The notes under the pieces: generated by a model
The model's database searches: none
What the model saw: the letters and a program-made list of their open reading frames with translations, nothing else
Told to the model about the DNA's origin: nothing
Part shown: in pieces, positions 21,471-33,962 of the stretch
Layout of the letters: every line of letters starts with the position of its first letter
How positions within the stretch are numbered: position 1 is the first letter of the stretch
Position numbers and translations under genes: made by a program
Source: Gnetum montanum
Taxonomy: Eukaryota > Streptophyta > Gnetopsida > Gnetales > Gnetaceae
Reading direction: 5' to 3'
DNA: 64,000 nt
Assembly: GCA_015680685.1 (NCBI GenBank)
Contig: MNCI01001841.1
Location: 1 to 64,000, forward strand

Positions 21471-22780
21471 GGACTATTTGCTAGGATTACGGGAGAAAAT
21501 TGCAAGAGTCTAGCTACACTCTTGACCAACTGGGGCCAAATCCTACCTACCATCATGAGTCCACAACAGCCACAAAGAATGAACATCAGTCCAAAACAAA
21601 AAGAAAGGAGAAGAAGGAAGGAAGATAGGGCCTTAGTTAGAGGGGTGTCTTCAAGCATGGGTAACATATCTTTCTAGCCCCATAATGAGTGCTTTTAGTC
21701 CATTATTATGTCTAAGGGATGTGTTTTGAATTCCCATTAATGTTTATTTTCTTTTCTTTTCTTTTTCTTTCCTTCTCTCTTCTAGCTTGTATTTTCTTTC
21801 TTTCTTTCTTTTTTTCTTCATGGAAACCACACCATGCAAAGACATGCTTCCTATTTATTGGTCAACAATAGGAGTGATGGTACGTTCCATGAGGAGTCAT
21901 AGACCACAAGAAGAAAGTTAAGAAGAGAACTCAACAAATCCCTTTGACGTCACACCCTTTGCCATTCCCACTTGGTCTTTCCCTCTTTCTTCAAGGCATA
22001 ATGATTAGTAGGTAATTTTAGTTTTATGTAAGAAGTACCATATGATTTTCATGATAAAGACCTTTTATTTAGAGAACTGGAGGGATGGATGATGTAGCCT
22101 CACTACTTTACACAATTATTTACCCAATCATCTTAATAGCATAGGACAAAGAGCCAACACATGGTGTTGACATCTACATCACGATAGGCAATATTTTTAT
22201 TAATAAAGATATAGTAGACATTCATAAAACATAAAGAAAATGACTCAATAAAAGAGAAAATTATAAAGAAAAGAAAAATAACAAGAAATGGAAAACATAT
22301 TAAGGATTAGAAATTTTTTGAAGAAATAGGAAAAGGATAAAAAATTATAAAACAAAAAAGTGAAAATGCACTCATTAGTTCTTGATTTAAAATGTGGCAT
22401 CTTCCCCACAACTAAACTCATGGGCAAGCATTTAGAAAATGGACCACACATTCCTTTGGTTATACACCATAAGTTTTCCATTTATCATCTTTAATGATTT
22501 TTACTTGGTAGCACATTTAACATTGATGATAATTACATTTCGATCATTTGAAGACATATCTTTAACTAGACTAGCAAGTGTTTTCTTTTTAGGGGGTCTA
22601 GATATATTTTCTTATTTATCTTCTATTTTACTTCTTATGTCTCCTTGTTTAACATCTTCTTTTGGTGTATAGTTAGAGTGTAAGATGTTTTTCTCTAATT
22701 TCTCTATTTAGTTCATTTTCTTAGGAAAAGAACTAACAAGTGGATTGGATGTTTCCATGCATTTTTTAAATAATTTTTTA
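21471..22780 (-). mobile_element. Ty3 element internal spacer fragment
   Basis: The minus-strand text around 21590-21700 matches the post-integrase spacer of the composite element (46380-46480 and 53820-53900), including CCCTCTAACTAAGGCCCT. Pyrimidine-rich microsatellites occupy 21737-21830. No coding domain is readable. It is a displaced piece of the same family, fused to an LTR fragment. Confidence 0.5.
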
Positions 22781-23734
22781 TGAGTAGTGAGGCACACAAA
22801 TGCCCAACCATACGAATCATGAACCATTTGTGTGCAATTCAGTTGAATTCCGTGGACTTTATCGTTTCTAGTGCACTAGTCCTTTAGGAAGTGAATCTTG
22901 CCTTAAGGTCAATTGTTGTCCTCCCAATTACACTTGTGATGTGCATTGGTATCATTAAGTGTAACTAAGGCATCTGATTTTTATCATTTTATGTTTTTAT
23001 AGTTGGGTGCTTAAAATGTAGATAAAAGAATAAAGGGAATTTGATTAACTAATCTAATTTAACTAATTAAGTAATCATATAACTATCCTTGACATAGGCA
23101 TTTGTTCCCACTTTCTATACATATCCTGAATCGATGTATCCACTTCTAGGTGACCAAGTGCCACGTTACTGGGTGAACTACGCAATAACACTACTAGGAT
23201 TACCAAGCGAATACATGTTACACTCGAAGCGATCTTACTTATGTGTGCAATCTATCTTACTTAATTGCCTCATTAACATAATAAGTAGAAAATATTTAAT
23301 AAATAATTGAAAATATTTAATAAATAATTAAAAACATTAAATGCATAAATGAAATAGCTAATCTATCTATAGTGCTACAAGGTTTATCATAAAGCTTGTC
23401 TTTCTGGCTGCATACACTATCATGCTCAGGTACAAAAATGCTCGAATAAAGATCCATACACTCAATGACTCCTGCTATGGGCACTCAAGAAAAAATTCTA
23501 ACTTTCAAGTTGAAAAAATGCAAGAGCTCCACTACAACTACAATCTCTACTTCTACCATAAATGTAGTTGCAAGCATGTATTTATAGCCAAAAATCAGGG
23601 AAACCAACACTACATCAATAGGGCCTCATTGACACATGGAAAGATGTGTCGACTAGGCCTCATCGACAAGGCCTAGTTGATGAGGCCGGGTCGATGAGGC
23701 CTCATCAACGTAACCAACCTAATGCAACTCATCA
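22781..23734 (-). repeat. M1 3' LTR
   Basis: About 954 bp. On the minus strand it starts TGATGAGTTGCATT at 23734. A palindrome cluster (23603-23708) built on GGCCTCATCGA and related units lies upstream of TATAAATA (23586-23579). R/U5 matches 33963-34724 and 50763-51627. Its other end reads TGAGTAGTGAGG on the plus strand, three bases shorter than its relatives. Confidence 0.85.
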
Positions 23735-23746
23735 TATCCCCACAAC
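23735..23746 (-). other. M1 polypurine tract
   Basis: The minus strand reads TTGTGGGGATA directly before the LTR start. The same tract precedes the LTR at 50763. Confidence 0.75.
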
Positions 23747-23975
23747 TGAATGAAAACTTTTCCTCAAGTTCTTTTACAAAATTGGAAAGGTATGGGATTA
23801 TTGACTGACTTTTCTTCAAACAAAATAAATTGACTGACTTGACAAAAAATGGAGTGTACAGATCAACACATTACAAAAAATAAAGGTGTTTAGGACAAAA
23901 AATTGAACACCATGACTCAACTCTTCAAAACTGGAACAACATGTTCCTTGATGATGTGAAACTTGTTGGAGAAGA

Positions 23976-26792
23976 TCAAACAATCCTAGGCAGTGGTGGT
24001 TCCTGAGGCTTCAAGAGACCTTCACCAACTTCAAGCATTAGTGGTGGTTGAGGTGGCCATGGCTCTCCTACTACTACTATGACTTTAGGAAGGAGATGGT
24101 AAGCATCTAGCAATGCTTTCATTTTCTCCTCCTTACTCCTAGGATCATGCACCATCCACATAGCTTCCCTAATGTGGGTTGGAATGAGCACATCCCAAGG
24201 ACACGGGATCACTAGAGACAACTCTTTGACATTGACAAACTAGGCAGCAAACTGTTTGTGTTCAATGTCGAATGCTCTTACTGTGTTCCTTAGCTCCTAG
24301 TAATCATTCATCCATTTGGCTAGGTTCTCAAGAATAGATCATTGATCTTTGAATTGCCCTTTGAGAACTTTGTGTTCAGCATTTGTGGTCTCAAGCTTTT
24401 TTTTGGTGTCTTTGTGGTGTTTGAACTTGGCCTCATATAGTAGACATGAGCTAGTCACTTGCTTTTCCAATTTCCACTATGGTCGTCTGGTAGTCAACAT
24501 TGCTAGGTTTACATAATGGAGATTGGCCAACTCCATGTACTCTATCATTTCCTCAATCTGCAACTCCTTTAAGCAAATTTTCACTTTATTATAGGCATTG
24601 ATCCCATCAAGGATGGGCTACCATGTTTCTCTTCCTTGTTAGAGTTGTTGGAGTGCTTCATTCATTTTTGTCTTTTCCATTTGGATATGTTTCTCATTAA
24701 TTTCTTTTTATAGGCCAACCTAGTCCCTATAGTGATTTTTCACTTTCTCAAATTTGAGTGCTTGATTCTTCCAGGTGGTGATCTCAATGGTAGACTTTTG
24801 ATGCAAAGTGCATACCTCCTCCATTGATAGATTGCAGTTCTCCATGACCAGTTTCCTCAGTTCAGTGTTTACGCTAGCAAGCTGCTCCTGCTATTGATGA
24901 ATGAATTCTTGCATTTGATCTTTTGGGCATCAACATTTCGCAGGCAATAATTTTTCATGGTCACTCCTAGTGCATTTGATTCAAGTCCTTTCAGATAGAA
25001 TATGTTTTAGCTTATACTATGAACTATTTGAATATGGCCATTACTACTTCCTCCTCAACCTTTTGAAATCTTTCTTTAAGTTGTTTGAGGATTTCTTGAT
25101 CTGCAAGTCAAGCATGAAGTTTGGCAACCTTCACTGTCAAGTGTTGATTTTGCTCTTGTGCCATTTCTAGTTGCCCCTCCAAAAAAATGCATCTACCACT
25201 TACATTCAGTAGCTCGGACTAGGTTGCAATGATGTTCTTTAGAAGATCAAAGATGTTTGGAGTCAGTTGCCTAGTTCCTACCAATCGTTTCAACAACTTT
25301 TTGTGTTGAGCTGCATCTAACTTCCTATTGACCATGCCTGCGGACATCTACACATCTTGAAGTGCATATATGTCTGGTACAAATGCTATGAGTGCATTCA
25401 ATTCTTTAGCTACATGGTCAGTAATCACTTCTGTTGCTATCTCCTATCCATGGTGTTGCATCACTAAGATAGTTGCCTCTTCACCTTCCTCCAACCACAC
25501 CAAGAAAGTGGCAGCATTCCCAAATATTTTTGGGAATAGATAGTGTGTTGCTACTGATACCATCACTCCTCAAGCATTGGGATCTGACCTCAAAGGTAGC
25601 TATGTTCATTGGGTAGAGAAGATTGGGCCACCCCTCTCCATTTGGCTAACTATTCAAGCCACCTCATTAAGGTGACTCATCGTTGGTCGATACATAAATG
25701 GATCTATCCCACTTGTTTATGCTTTTTGCTCTTTTTTTCTCAAGATCTATTCTCAGATTTGGTGTAGATATTCAATGAGTACATAGGCCTCTAGCATTGT
25801 CTTCTGAGTGGATGGTGGTGGCGACACCTCCTCTTCTTGGATTGTTGCTAGCATCTTATCCTTCATGATTTTAGACCATGAGGCCAAGGGAGCATGCCTG
25901 AGAGTTTCATTAGAGTAGTGAACAATATCTACCCTTTTACAAAGTTTTTTGATGAAGCATGGAAAGTGTAGGGTCTTCCTTCCATGTTCATTTTCCTTAA
26001 AATGCTTCTTAATCTCCAAGTATAGCAGGTGTGGAAGGTTAACAGGGAACTTCCCACTTAGAGCGATGTATGCTCGAGTGGAGAATGTAGTCACTTTACT
26101 TGGCCTCACTGTTGGATTGAGGTGATAGGCCGCAAGCTTAAAGTAAATCCACTCCACTGGTGTGAGCACACCAAACTCCTTACAGTTGACCCTGTAGCAT
26201 CATTGGGTCCACTCCCTCTTGGCCTCTAGATCACCTTTTATTGATAATTCAGCTAGCTATGTTCCAATGTTAGGCAACCCATGTGCCTTTGTAATAGCCT
26301 CTACTATATAGGACACTTGAATGTCCTTGATTTTTATAGTGGACCCCAGCCTTCAGCTACTCCAGAAGAGATATGTTTCCCCCATGTACCATTCTCCACT
26401 AGACGTGATGATTGGCCACATGGGAAAGGTCTATAGTTGTGTCCAAACATCCTCTAGAGCCTTCTCCAAAAATGGCCTGAAGTTGATCTCTTAAAGAAAA
26501 AATCATTGAACTTCTTAGAACCAAATGATGTCTAGGTAGGCTTGAGTCAAAGTCACCTCAAGCCTTGGCATGGGTCCAGGCACTTCTCCTCTTTCTGATT
26601 ATTTAGTTGGCACTTCTTCCTCTAGAATTTATCGAACAGATTCCACCTCAGGCTCCTCTTCAAGAGGTCCGATTGCATGGGTCACCTCTAGTAGTCCTTG
26701 GCCTTGCTCTTGCTGGCCCCTTCTAACTCTAAGTGACTTCTCCCATGGTTGTGAGATTTCTCCTTCTTGCAGGCATTTTTTTTGGGTGCCAT
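23976..26792 (-). pseudogene. M1 ORF3: plant-transposon-domain plus coiled-coil protein
   Basis: From ATG 26792 to stop 23976, 939 codons, with scattered stops and shifts. It starts MAPKKN with a Lys-rich tail. The first half resembles the 'putative plant transposon protein' domain: EWYMGET, IKIKDIQVSYIVEA, VEWIYFKLAAYHLNPT, KVTTFSTRAYIALSGKFPVNLP and RKTLHFPCFIKKLCKR. The second half, to about 24230, is Lys/Glu/Leu-rich heptad-like coiled coil. The end is Pro-rich (WPPQPPLML, PQEPPLP). No signal peptide or membrane segment appears, so an envelope role is unlikely. Three more copies or fragments occur (47721-50517, 38690-39390, 59720-62441). Its function is unknown. Confidence 0.72.
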
Positions 26793-27112
26793 CTATAATC
26801 ATAATAAGACCATGAATTAGCAAATGTTGTGTAACCTTAAAACAATTAGAATACCTTACCCCTTAAGGATAGTTACACTTGGCGAAGTTGTAATTATGAC
26901 TAATTTAATTAACCCAATTATCATTTATTTTATGTATTATTATGAATAATTCATCCTAGAGGTTGTTGGAGGGGTTAATCATTGAAAATTTTAATGTTTA
27001 TTTATGGTTAATGTTATTAACCCTTTAGGGGAGTTAGAAAACTTTCTTAAAAATTTCATTAATTTTTCATCAAAAACCTTAAGGTTTGTGGCACCCATGA
27101 TAAAGATCTTAC
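26793..27112 (-). other. M1 intron upstream of ORF3
   Basis: Donor CCAGAG|GTAAGATC (exon ends at 27113) and acceptor TTATGATTATAG|ATG, with the ATG of ORF3 as the first codon of the next exon. The length is 320 bp, identical to the intron at 47401-47720 in the opposite-strand copy. Both sites fit the plant consensus. Confidence 0.7.
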
Positions 27113-27258
27113 CTCTGGTAAGTGCAAGATTGAAAAATGGAGTGATCTGAACAAACAGTTTGGAAGTTATGAGCACTGGAAGGTTTTGGGCTTTGAAAAA
27201 ATTCAAAATGTTCCCATGTGTTATGAGCAAATGACAAAAATTCCTAAGTGCTCGGTAG

Positions 27259-27345
27259 TATATATAGGCTTTAAGCACTATGTTGATGAGGCCTAGTTGA
27301 TGAGGCTTCATAGATGAGGTTAGTTGTGTCAACGAAGCCTCAGTG
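27259..27345 (-). promoter_or_regulatory. M1 internal promoter: TATA box with palindrome cluster
   Basis: The minus strand has TATATATA at 27266-27259, preceded by a cluster (27281-27345) of GGCCTCATCAAC-type units. GCCTCATCAACTAGGCCT is identical to a stretch in the U3 cluster of the same element's LTR. The TATA box lies about 146 bp before the splice donor and 474 bp before the ORF3 ATG. Confidence 0.6.
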
Positions 27346-27786
27346 ATGCCATCAATGATCATTGTTGGCTTTGGTCAAACTTTCAAAATACAAGGAATTT
27401 TTGGATGAAATTGGGATCAAATGAAAGCTCAAAAGACCAAGAATAGTATAAAAACATGAGAAAAAAATATCATACTAAGATCAAACCAAACAAAGCAAAA
27501 TATATAAGAAAATGTAAAATAGTCAAGAAAATTCAAAAGTACTCAAGATGGTATAAAATTAGACAAATTTGAAAAATCAAGAATTTGTAAAATAAATAAT
27601 ATGTAAAAATCAGAAACATGAAAAAAAAGTAGAAAAATTGAGAAGCCAATTTGATGGTTAGCATAGATGGCCATCTCCCCAATGACCAAGTTGGAAGAAG
27701 GAGATCCAAAAAATAGAATGTGGTTATCCATCCATTAAGGTAGTAGTTGCACTGGCCTATCTTGGTTCTACAAAAGGCTTAACTTG

Positions 27787-29060
27787 CTAGATGTTGACCA
27801 ACTGCTTTTTATTTGGGCATTTAGGCTTGTAGATCAACATGGCCCTAGAGTGAAAGGTTTGATAAATTATATAAGGTCCCTCCCACAATGTTTGAAATTT
27901 TATCTTTTCTGGTACATATGTGGGGTTCCAGTAGAGAACATTATCTCCTAGTTGAAGTTTTACATTTCTTATTTTGAGGTCATGACATTGCTTACTGAAT
28001 GCCTTGTTCACCTCATTCAAGGATAGGGCCACTAATCAATTTTCATCTAACATTTTTAGATTGATTAATCTTTCCTTCTGTGCTAGACTTAGGTCAAGGT
28101 TTAGTTCATAGGCTGTTGAGAGCATAGGGAGCTCAGATTGGATCAAAAGCATTGGAAGTTTTCCATACACTAACTCATAGGGAGAATAGCCAATAGAAAG
28201 TTTCCAAGTTGAATGATAATCCCATAGAGCATTATTAAGTTTTTTACTCCAATCCTTCCTATATTTACTAATGGTTCATGTTAGTATTTTTGTAATCTCC
28301 TAGTTGGTTACCTTTGGTTGATCGTTGGCTTGGGGGTGGTAAGCTATTGTTAATTTATGTTCTACCCCCAAGCGTTGCGTTAATTTTTTAAAGGTGGCAC
28401 TTATGAAATGAGTTCCATTGTTAGAAATTAGTGAATGTGGCACCCCAAAACTATTCACAATATTTTGTCATATAAATTTGGTAGCAATGGATGATATACA
28501 ATCAGTAATGGCTATTGCTTCTACCCATTTTGTGCAGTAGTCAACTACTACTATAATATATGCTTTCCTATTAGACATGGGTGTCATGGGATCCATGAAG
28601 TCAATGCCCCATATATCAAAAGGCTCTAATGGTTGAATCCACTATTGAGGACCTTCCATGTGAGCTATCATCCCCCCATCTCATTTACAACATTCACAAG
28701 ACTTAACAAATTGGTGGGCATCCCTAAAGATTATAGGTCGATAGTATCTTGCCATTAGGATTTTTATGGCCATGTGTCTCCTTGCATAGTGGCCTCTGCA
28801 AGGTCCTTCATGAGCATCCTAGAGAATGTGTAGTTGATCTTCATTTGACACCAACGAATCAGGCCATCAGCACATACCTTATAAAGATATTCATTAATTT
28901 CCATGAAGTATTTGACCCAATGGAGAAATTGTTGTTTCTTCCTAAAATCCAAGTCTTTTGGCATCTTCTAAGTAAGAAGATATGTGAGGATGCCATTATA
29001 CCATGTTGCTTTCTCAAGCATTTGTTTACTTATTGCTCCTATAAAGAGAAGTTCATTTGG
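27787..29060 (-). pseudogene. M1 integrase
   Basis: Reads from about 29000: QDAHEGPCRGHYARRHMAIK and FVKSCECC, the HHCC zinc-binding module. The core follows with WGIDFMDP (first Asp kept), SNNGTHF (Asn in place of the second Asp) and QPKVTN (Lys in place of Glu). Both replacements are G-to-A type. It ends in an open stretch (27787-28032) with ALSLNEVNKAFSKQCHD and LGDNVLYWNPTYVPEKIKF. It would insert cDNA into the host genome, but the DDE triad is lost. Confidence 0.85.
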
Positions 29061-30310
29061 AAACTGATCAGAGAGCAAGCTCTCCTCCTCTTTATTATCC
29101 CATCTTAAGTGAGAAAGATGGTCAGTAACCATATTATTACCATAGTGAGATCAAATTCCTACAAGATCATGAGCCACCATATGACATGAGGGCTCATCGT
29201 TTGCTTGTTCATGAGGAAGCGTATTGCACTGTTGTTTGTATGTACAAATACTTTATAACCAAGCACATAGTGCTTGAACTTTTCTAGCATATACACCACT
29301 ACTATTAGTTCTTTCTCCATGGTGATGTAATTTAACTATGCTCCCACAATGCTTTAGCTCATGCAGTGGATGTAATATCGATGTTTCTTATCATCCATAT
29401 ACATGAGCACCACCCCTAAAGCATACTAAGATGCATCTATCATGATATGGAAAGGTATGAACCAGTCTAGTGCTTGTAGGATTGGTGTTACTAGAAGTTT
29501 CTACTTTAACTATTGGAATGCATGTTCGCATTCCTTGGTCCAAATAAAAGGCACATCTTTCTTTGTAAGCTCTACCAATAGCTTTGTGATCTTAGAGAAA
29601 TTCTCAATAAATTGTTGGAAGTAGCTAGTATGTCCAAGGAACGACTGAACATCTTTAATGATCTCTGGTTGGCATGTTATTCCTTGGATGACCCTTATCT
29701 TTTTTGGGTCTATCTCAATCCCTTTTTGTGAAATTCGATGCCCTGGTACTATGCCTTCTTGGACCATGAGATAACTCTTTTGCCAATTGAGTCGTAGGCT
29801 TGTTTCTACACATATCTTCAATACTTGCTCTAGTCTATCCAAAGTTTGCTCAAAGGTAGCTCCATAGGTGGAGAATTCATCCATGAATACTTCAACACCA
29901 CTACCAATCTACTGTTGAAAGATACTAAGGACTAATCATTGAAATGTTTCAAGGACATTGCATAGGCCAAATGGCATCTTAGAATATGCAAAAGTACCCT
30001 ACAGACTCATGAATGTTGTCTTGGCCTAATCCTCTAGTGTAATTTGGATTTGGTTATAGCCACCATAACATCCAAAAAGCTATAATAACTATGCCCAGAT
30101 ATGGTGTCTAACACTTGATCTACAAATGGAAAAGGAAAGTGATCCTTAAATGTTTCCATATTTAACAACCTAAAGTCGATGCATACCTACCATTTGCCAT
30201 CCTTCTTTGGTATAATTACGAGTGGGCTAACCCACTTACTATTCACGATTGGATAGATAAACCCTACCTTGAGGAGTTGTTCTATTTCCTCCTTGACAAT
30301 TTGCTTCAAT
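29061..30310 (-). pseudogene. M1 reverse transcriptase and RNase H
   Basis: RT begins near 30310 with VGFIYPIVNSKWVSPLVIIPKKDGKW, then FPFPFVDQVLDTI, YSFLD and, in an open stretch from 29884, FMDEFSTYG (the YMDD-box equivalent, with Glu for the second Asp). It continues RLNWQKSYLMVQEGIVPGH and FLGHTSYFQQFIENFSKI. RNase H follows with FHIMIDAS, YALGVVLMY and EKELIVVVYMLEKFKHYVLGYKVFVHTN. Several stops interrupt it. It copies element RNA into DNA, with a tRNA-Asp-like primer inferred. Confidence 0.87.
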
Positions 30311-30900
30311 TTGGGATTTAGCTACCTCTACGGCTATCTTCTAGGCTTCATGGCTGAGTCAGTGTAAATGCGATGCTGGCGTATCCTTGGATTAATTTCT
30401 GTTAGCTCTAGATTTGACCAAGCAAAGGCTCTTAATCATTTCTTCACCACCTTCAACAAATTTTCTTTTTGCTTAGGAGCAGGCTTGGCATTAATGATGA
30501 CTAGTTTACCATTCTTTAGAAATGCATATTCCATACCAACTAGTAAAATTTTTAGCTCTAAGGGCTCCTACTTGAAGTGATTAGTGATTTCCAACTCTTC
30601 CCAACAGTTATCACCATCTTCATTAGAGAGTTGGAAATGAACTTTTTCAACTTTGTCCATGCTTTCAACATATGCACAAGTTAAGCTCTTAGTTGGTTCC
30701 ATGCATATTGTGCTACTATTTGAATTAGCTATCAGCCACTAGGTTACCACCTGCTTTGTGGCTACTACATATAGACATCTTTGAATATGGATCTCTTGTT
30801 CATACTAATTGCATGCTTTAATGTGTGTACTCTAGATTGACCAAATATTTTACACACAATTACACCTGTTATTAGTGTATGTGAAGCATGTAATATGCTT

Positions 30901-31245
30901 CTAAATTTTTCCTAGCATAGTTTCCTTGGATATTTCGAGAGGTAGGTCCCTTATGCCCCTTCGTGCATTGATCATGCTTAACCAAGCCCTTTCCATAATG
31001 ATGGGGAAGTCACTTTTACAATTGTCCACCTTGATTACCAGAAAATCAATAGGATAGGGCCATCTACAAACTGTGGTCACAATGTCCTCTACTAATCCCA
31101 AAGGAAAAGTAATCGACTGATTTGGTAATTCTAAATGGATATTGCTCTTCTTGAGTAGTGGTAGGTTCTAAGCCTTGTACATGTCATGGGAGATAAGATT
31201 AACTTTAGAACTAGAGTCAAGAAGAGCTTTGCATGACTCTTGTCT
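30901..31245 (-). pseudogene. M1 aspartic protease
   Basis: CKALLDSSSKVNLISHDMYK (31245-31171) is the retroviral-type protease signature (LLD-S/T-G) with Ser for Gly. An open stretch to 30901 gives DFLVIKVDNCKSDFPIIMERAWL, matching the second half 'DF.V......PIILGRPFL'. It would process Gag-Pol. Confidence 0.75.
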
Positions 31246-31269
31246 AGCAATCTATAGATAGATGAGTGG

Positions 31270-33808
31270 AATTCCTAGATTAGATCTTTTTGTAGGAAGA
31301 TTACCAGCCTTGATCCAGTCAAAAACAACATGAGTTAGCATTATAATGCAAATCCTAGGTGGCACTCGATTTGAAGGGCACTCAAAGGTATTTGATGTAG
31401 AGGATGAGGACACTAGAGATGCAAGGCGATTAGCCAAAGTGGACTTTGAGGGTTGAAGAGGATTGCTAGGCTGGAAGAAGGTCTTTTCTTTGATCCATTG
31501 TCCAAACCACTTGGTTGAAAAATTGGTTGTGAATGTACAACCCTTGTAGCATTTTGTTGTTGCAACTATGGAGGAATCTCACCCTACATGGATGGAGTAG
31601 GAGGTAACTAGGTTGAAGGTGGAGGTGTATGTGTAGAGGGATGTGAAGGATGATATGGATACGGATATGGGTTTTTACCTCAAGTAGATGGTAAATGTAT
31701 TCTTTGATACTTTGGAGGGTAATAGTGATGCTGGAATGATGCATGACTTGTAGAGCTTCTAAGGGAGATGGGCTACTAAACATAGTACCCATATAGATTT
31801 AGTTGCTTAAAAGGGTACTACTACCTTGGTGGTGGCATTTTCCATGATTGGGGTTGGTTACCACTATTGGTATTGTTCATACGATTGTGGAGGACTTCCA
31901 CTTGGGTAGTAAGCTTATTGCTATTGGTGGAACTACCTTGGATTACCTTAAGGGTAAGGAAATTACCTTGGAGCTTACCTACATGCTAGGTGAGGATTCA
32001 ATGCATATACTCCAGACTCTTATAAGTGTGACACCACAGGGTAACATCCCTTTGGATATTCATATTGATAGATGTCACATTTTGTTTCATCATTAGAGTT
32101 AGACTCCAAAACTTCCTCTATTTTAGTAGCTTTGCCCTTAACTCTTTGGTAGGTACGTTCAGCTTCTTTTCAACTCCTACGATTATGATTACTATTTTCC
32201 TCTTTGGATTCTTTAGCAATCTTCAAAGCAATTTGAAATGTTTCATCCAAAGAGTCCCATAACTTTTCAACCTTGGCTAAAATATCAAAAATAGATTTTT
32301 GGATGGGTAATGTCTTTTTGTTCACCACTTCATCAAGTGATGGTTCCTCCGCATCACAAAATTGAACCTCTCATTTTCTGATGGAAGGATCCCTATTATA
32401 CTCTTCAGTACTTTCCCTTTTTCATAGCTCACCTTCTTCTTTTGCTACTTGCTCAATTAACCTTTGGATGTGACAAGTTCCCAATTTAGACAATCTTCCT
32501 TGGGCATACACCCAAAGGATTCTTCTTGTTTCTACTCTGAGCCCATCTATGATGTGGCAGAGTTTCTCCCTCTGAGAATAACCATGGCCAAGGCATCAGT
32601 GTAGGAGTGAATAGTATTAGCTCATGTTTGCATTCAAGGGTTTGTATGTTTCTTATTTCCAACCTTGGATTTGCCTTCTCAGATTAGACACTCTAAAGTA
32701 TGTCTAGTATTTATCATTAAACAACTCTAGCATGGTATTCCATCTATTTATAGACTCTGACTCTAAATATCGGTACCAACTTTCAGTTTCTTTGATGAGT
32801 GTCCTTGGGAAAAGCTTTAGTTTCTACTACTCATTCTCTATGTTGTGTAAGATGCAAGCATCATGAAAAGCTTATACATGTGTCTATAGATCAAAATTAT
32901 ATCCCCTCAAATCTTGGGATATTATTCATGTCTAGGCATTTGATCTAACTATCTTTCATATGCTTGATTGGAATTTTAACTTCCTTTGCAATGTTGGTTA
33001 TGCTTCGAGTTACCAATAAAGGTTCATCATCATCACTATGTCAATGATGTTGATGATGGTTTCAACCACCCCTTTGATTTTGGTGGCCTTCATGGTCATC
33101 GTTATTTTTTTGATCACATTCATCATGGTTGTTTCAATGATAGCTTCCATGAGAACTATTAGATGAAGAGGAATGTTTAGAATTGGAAGAAGATGATGAA
33201 GAGGAAGGTGGACTATCACCACCACCATAGTGTCCACCACCACTCTTATGCTTATTACGATTACCATCCTTAGATCCCTTGTTGCTATGATGCTTGCCCA
33301 AGTCCCTACCTTGGCTATTACTCGTTCTTGAACCTAATGACAAGTGGATAGCAAGGTTAGGTTCACTTCCTCGCCATTAGTAATAGGGATGGAAAATCTT
33401 CATGTTGAGAACCTTCAAAGGAAGGACCCTCATTGTCATTTTGATCTAGTAGGAACAAGGGGTTAGTGAAATGTTTTCCCTTCATAGCATTGTGGATTTT
33501 CTCCTAACGTTGATCTCATTTGTGTTGTGTTTCTGTTGGACAGTAGTTTTAAGTGTCATATCCATCCACAACATACTCTTCATGGAGATCTATTATGCCC
33601 AACTTCTTAAGGGTTTTAAATAACATCCCAGGCATAGATCTATCAAGGGCAAGATGACGTTGCCCTTCATATCATGTCATTGCATCTACTCATCCTGATG
33701 TAGGATGAAGGTGAAGTTCATCACAAACTCATTTGGATGTGTGTATACCACCTTGCAATCCTATGGAACTGGTGGCTTGGTATCCTCATGTTTGCGAGAA
33801 GAAAACAT
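31270..33808 (-). pseudogene. M1 gag
   Basis: Starts at ATG 33808 (MFSSRKHEDTK), 135 bases after the primer site. A Ser/Gly/His-rich region (33343-33134, with GGGHYGGGDS and a Ser run) precedes a Gag core recognised through its counterparts at 42100-42560 and 35130-36640. No intact CCHC knuckle was found. Many stops are present. Confidence 0.65.
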
Positions 33809-33943
33809 TTTGCAAAACAAAATAAAATGTCAGTGTGCTTTTATATTTCTACGTATAGTGAAAATGATATTGACCTTTAGGTTTGTACAATGATATTAAT
33901 GGTATTCACTGAGACCTAAATAGCACACGTTCCACAAACAAAG

Positions 33944-33961
33944 TCCTTGACAATAGCACCA
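33944..33961 (-). other. M1 primer binding site (tRNA-Asp type)
   Basis: The minus strand reads TGGTGCTATTGTCAAGGA, one base after the LTR. Against TGGCGCCGTTGCCGGGGA (tRNA-Asp 3' end complement) it has 12 of 18 matches, and all six differences are C/T or G/A transitions. Confidence 0.75.
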
Positions 33962-33962
33962 A

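Noticed and set aside
23976-26792. ORF3 as a retroviral-type envelope gene
   Set aside because: Position fits, but no signal peptide, membrane span or Cys pattern is seen; the content is a transposon-protein-like domain and coiled coil.
31848-32096. Plus-strand ORF within M1
   Set aside because: It lies opposite the minus-strand gag and has no family resemblance.
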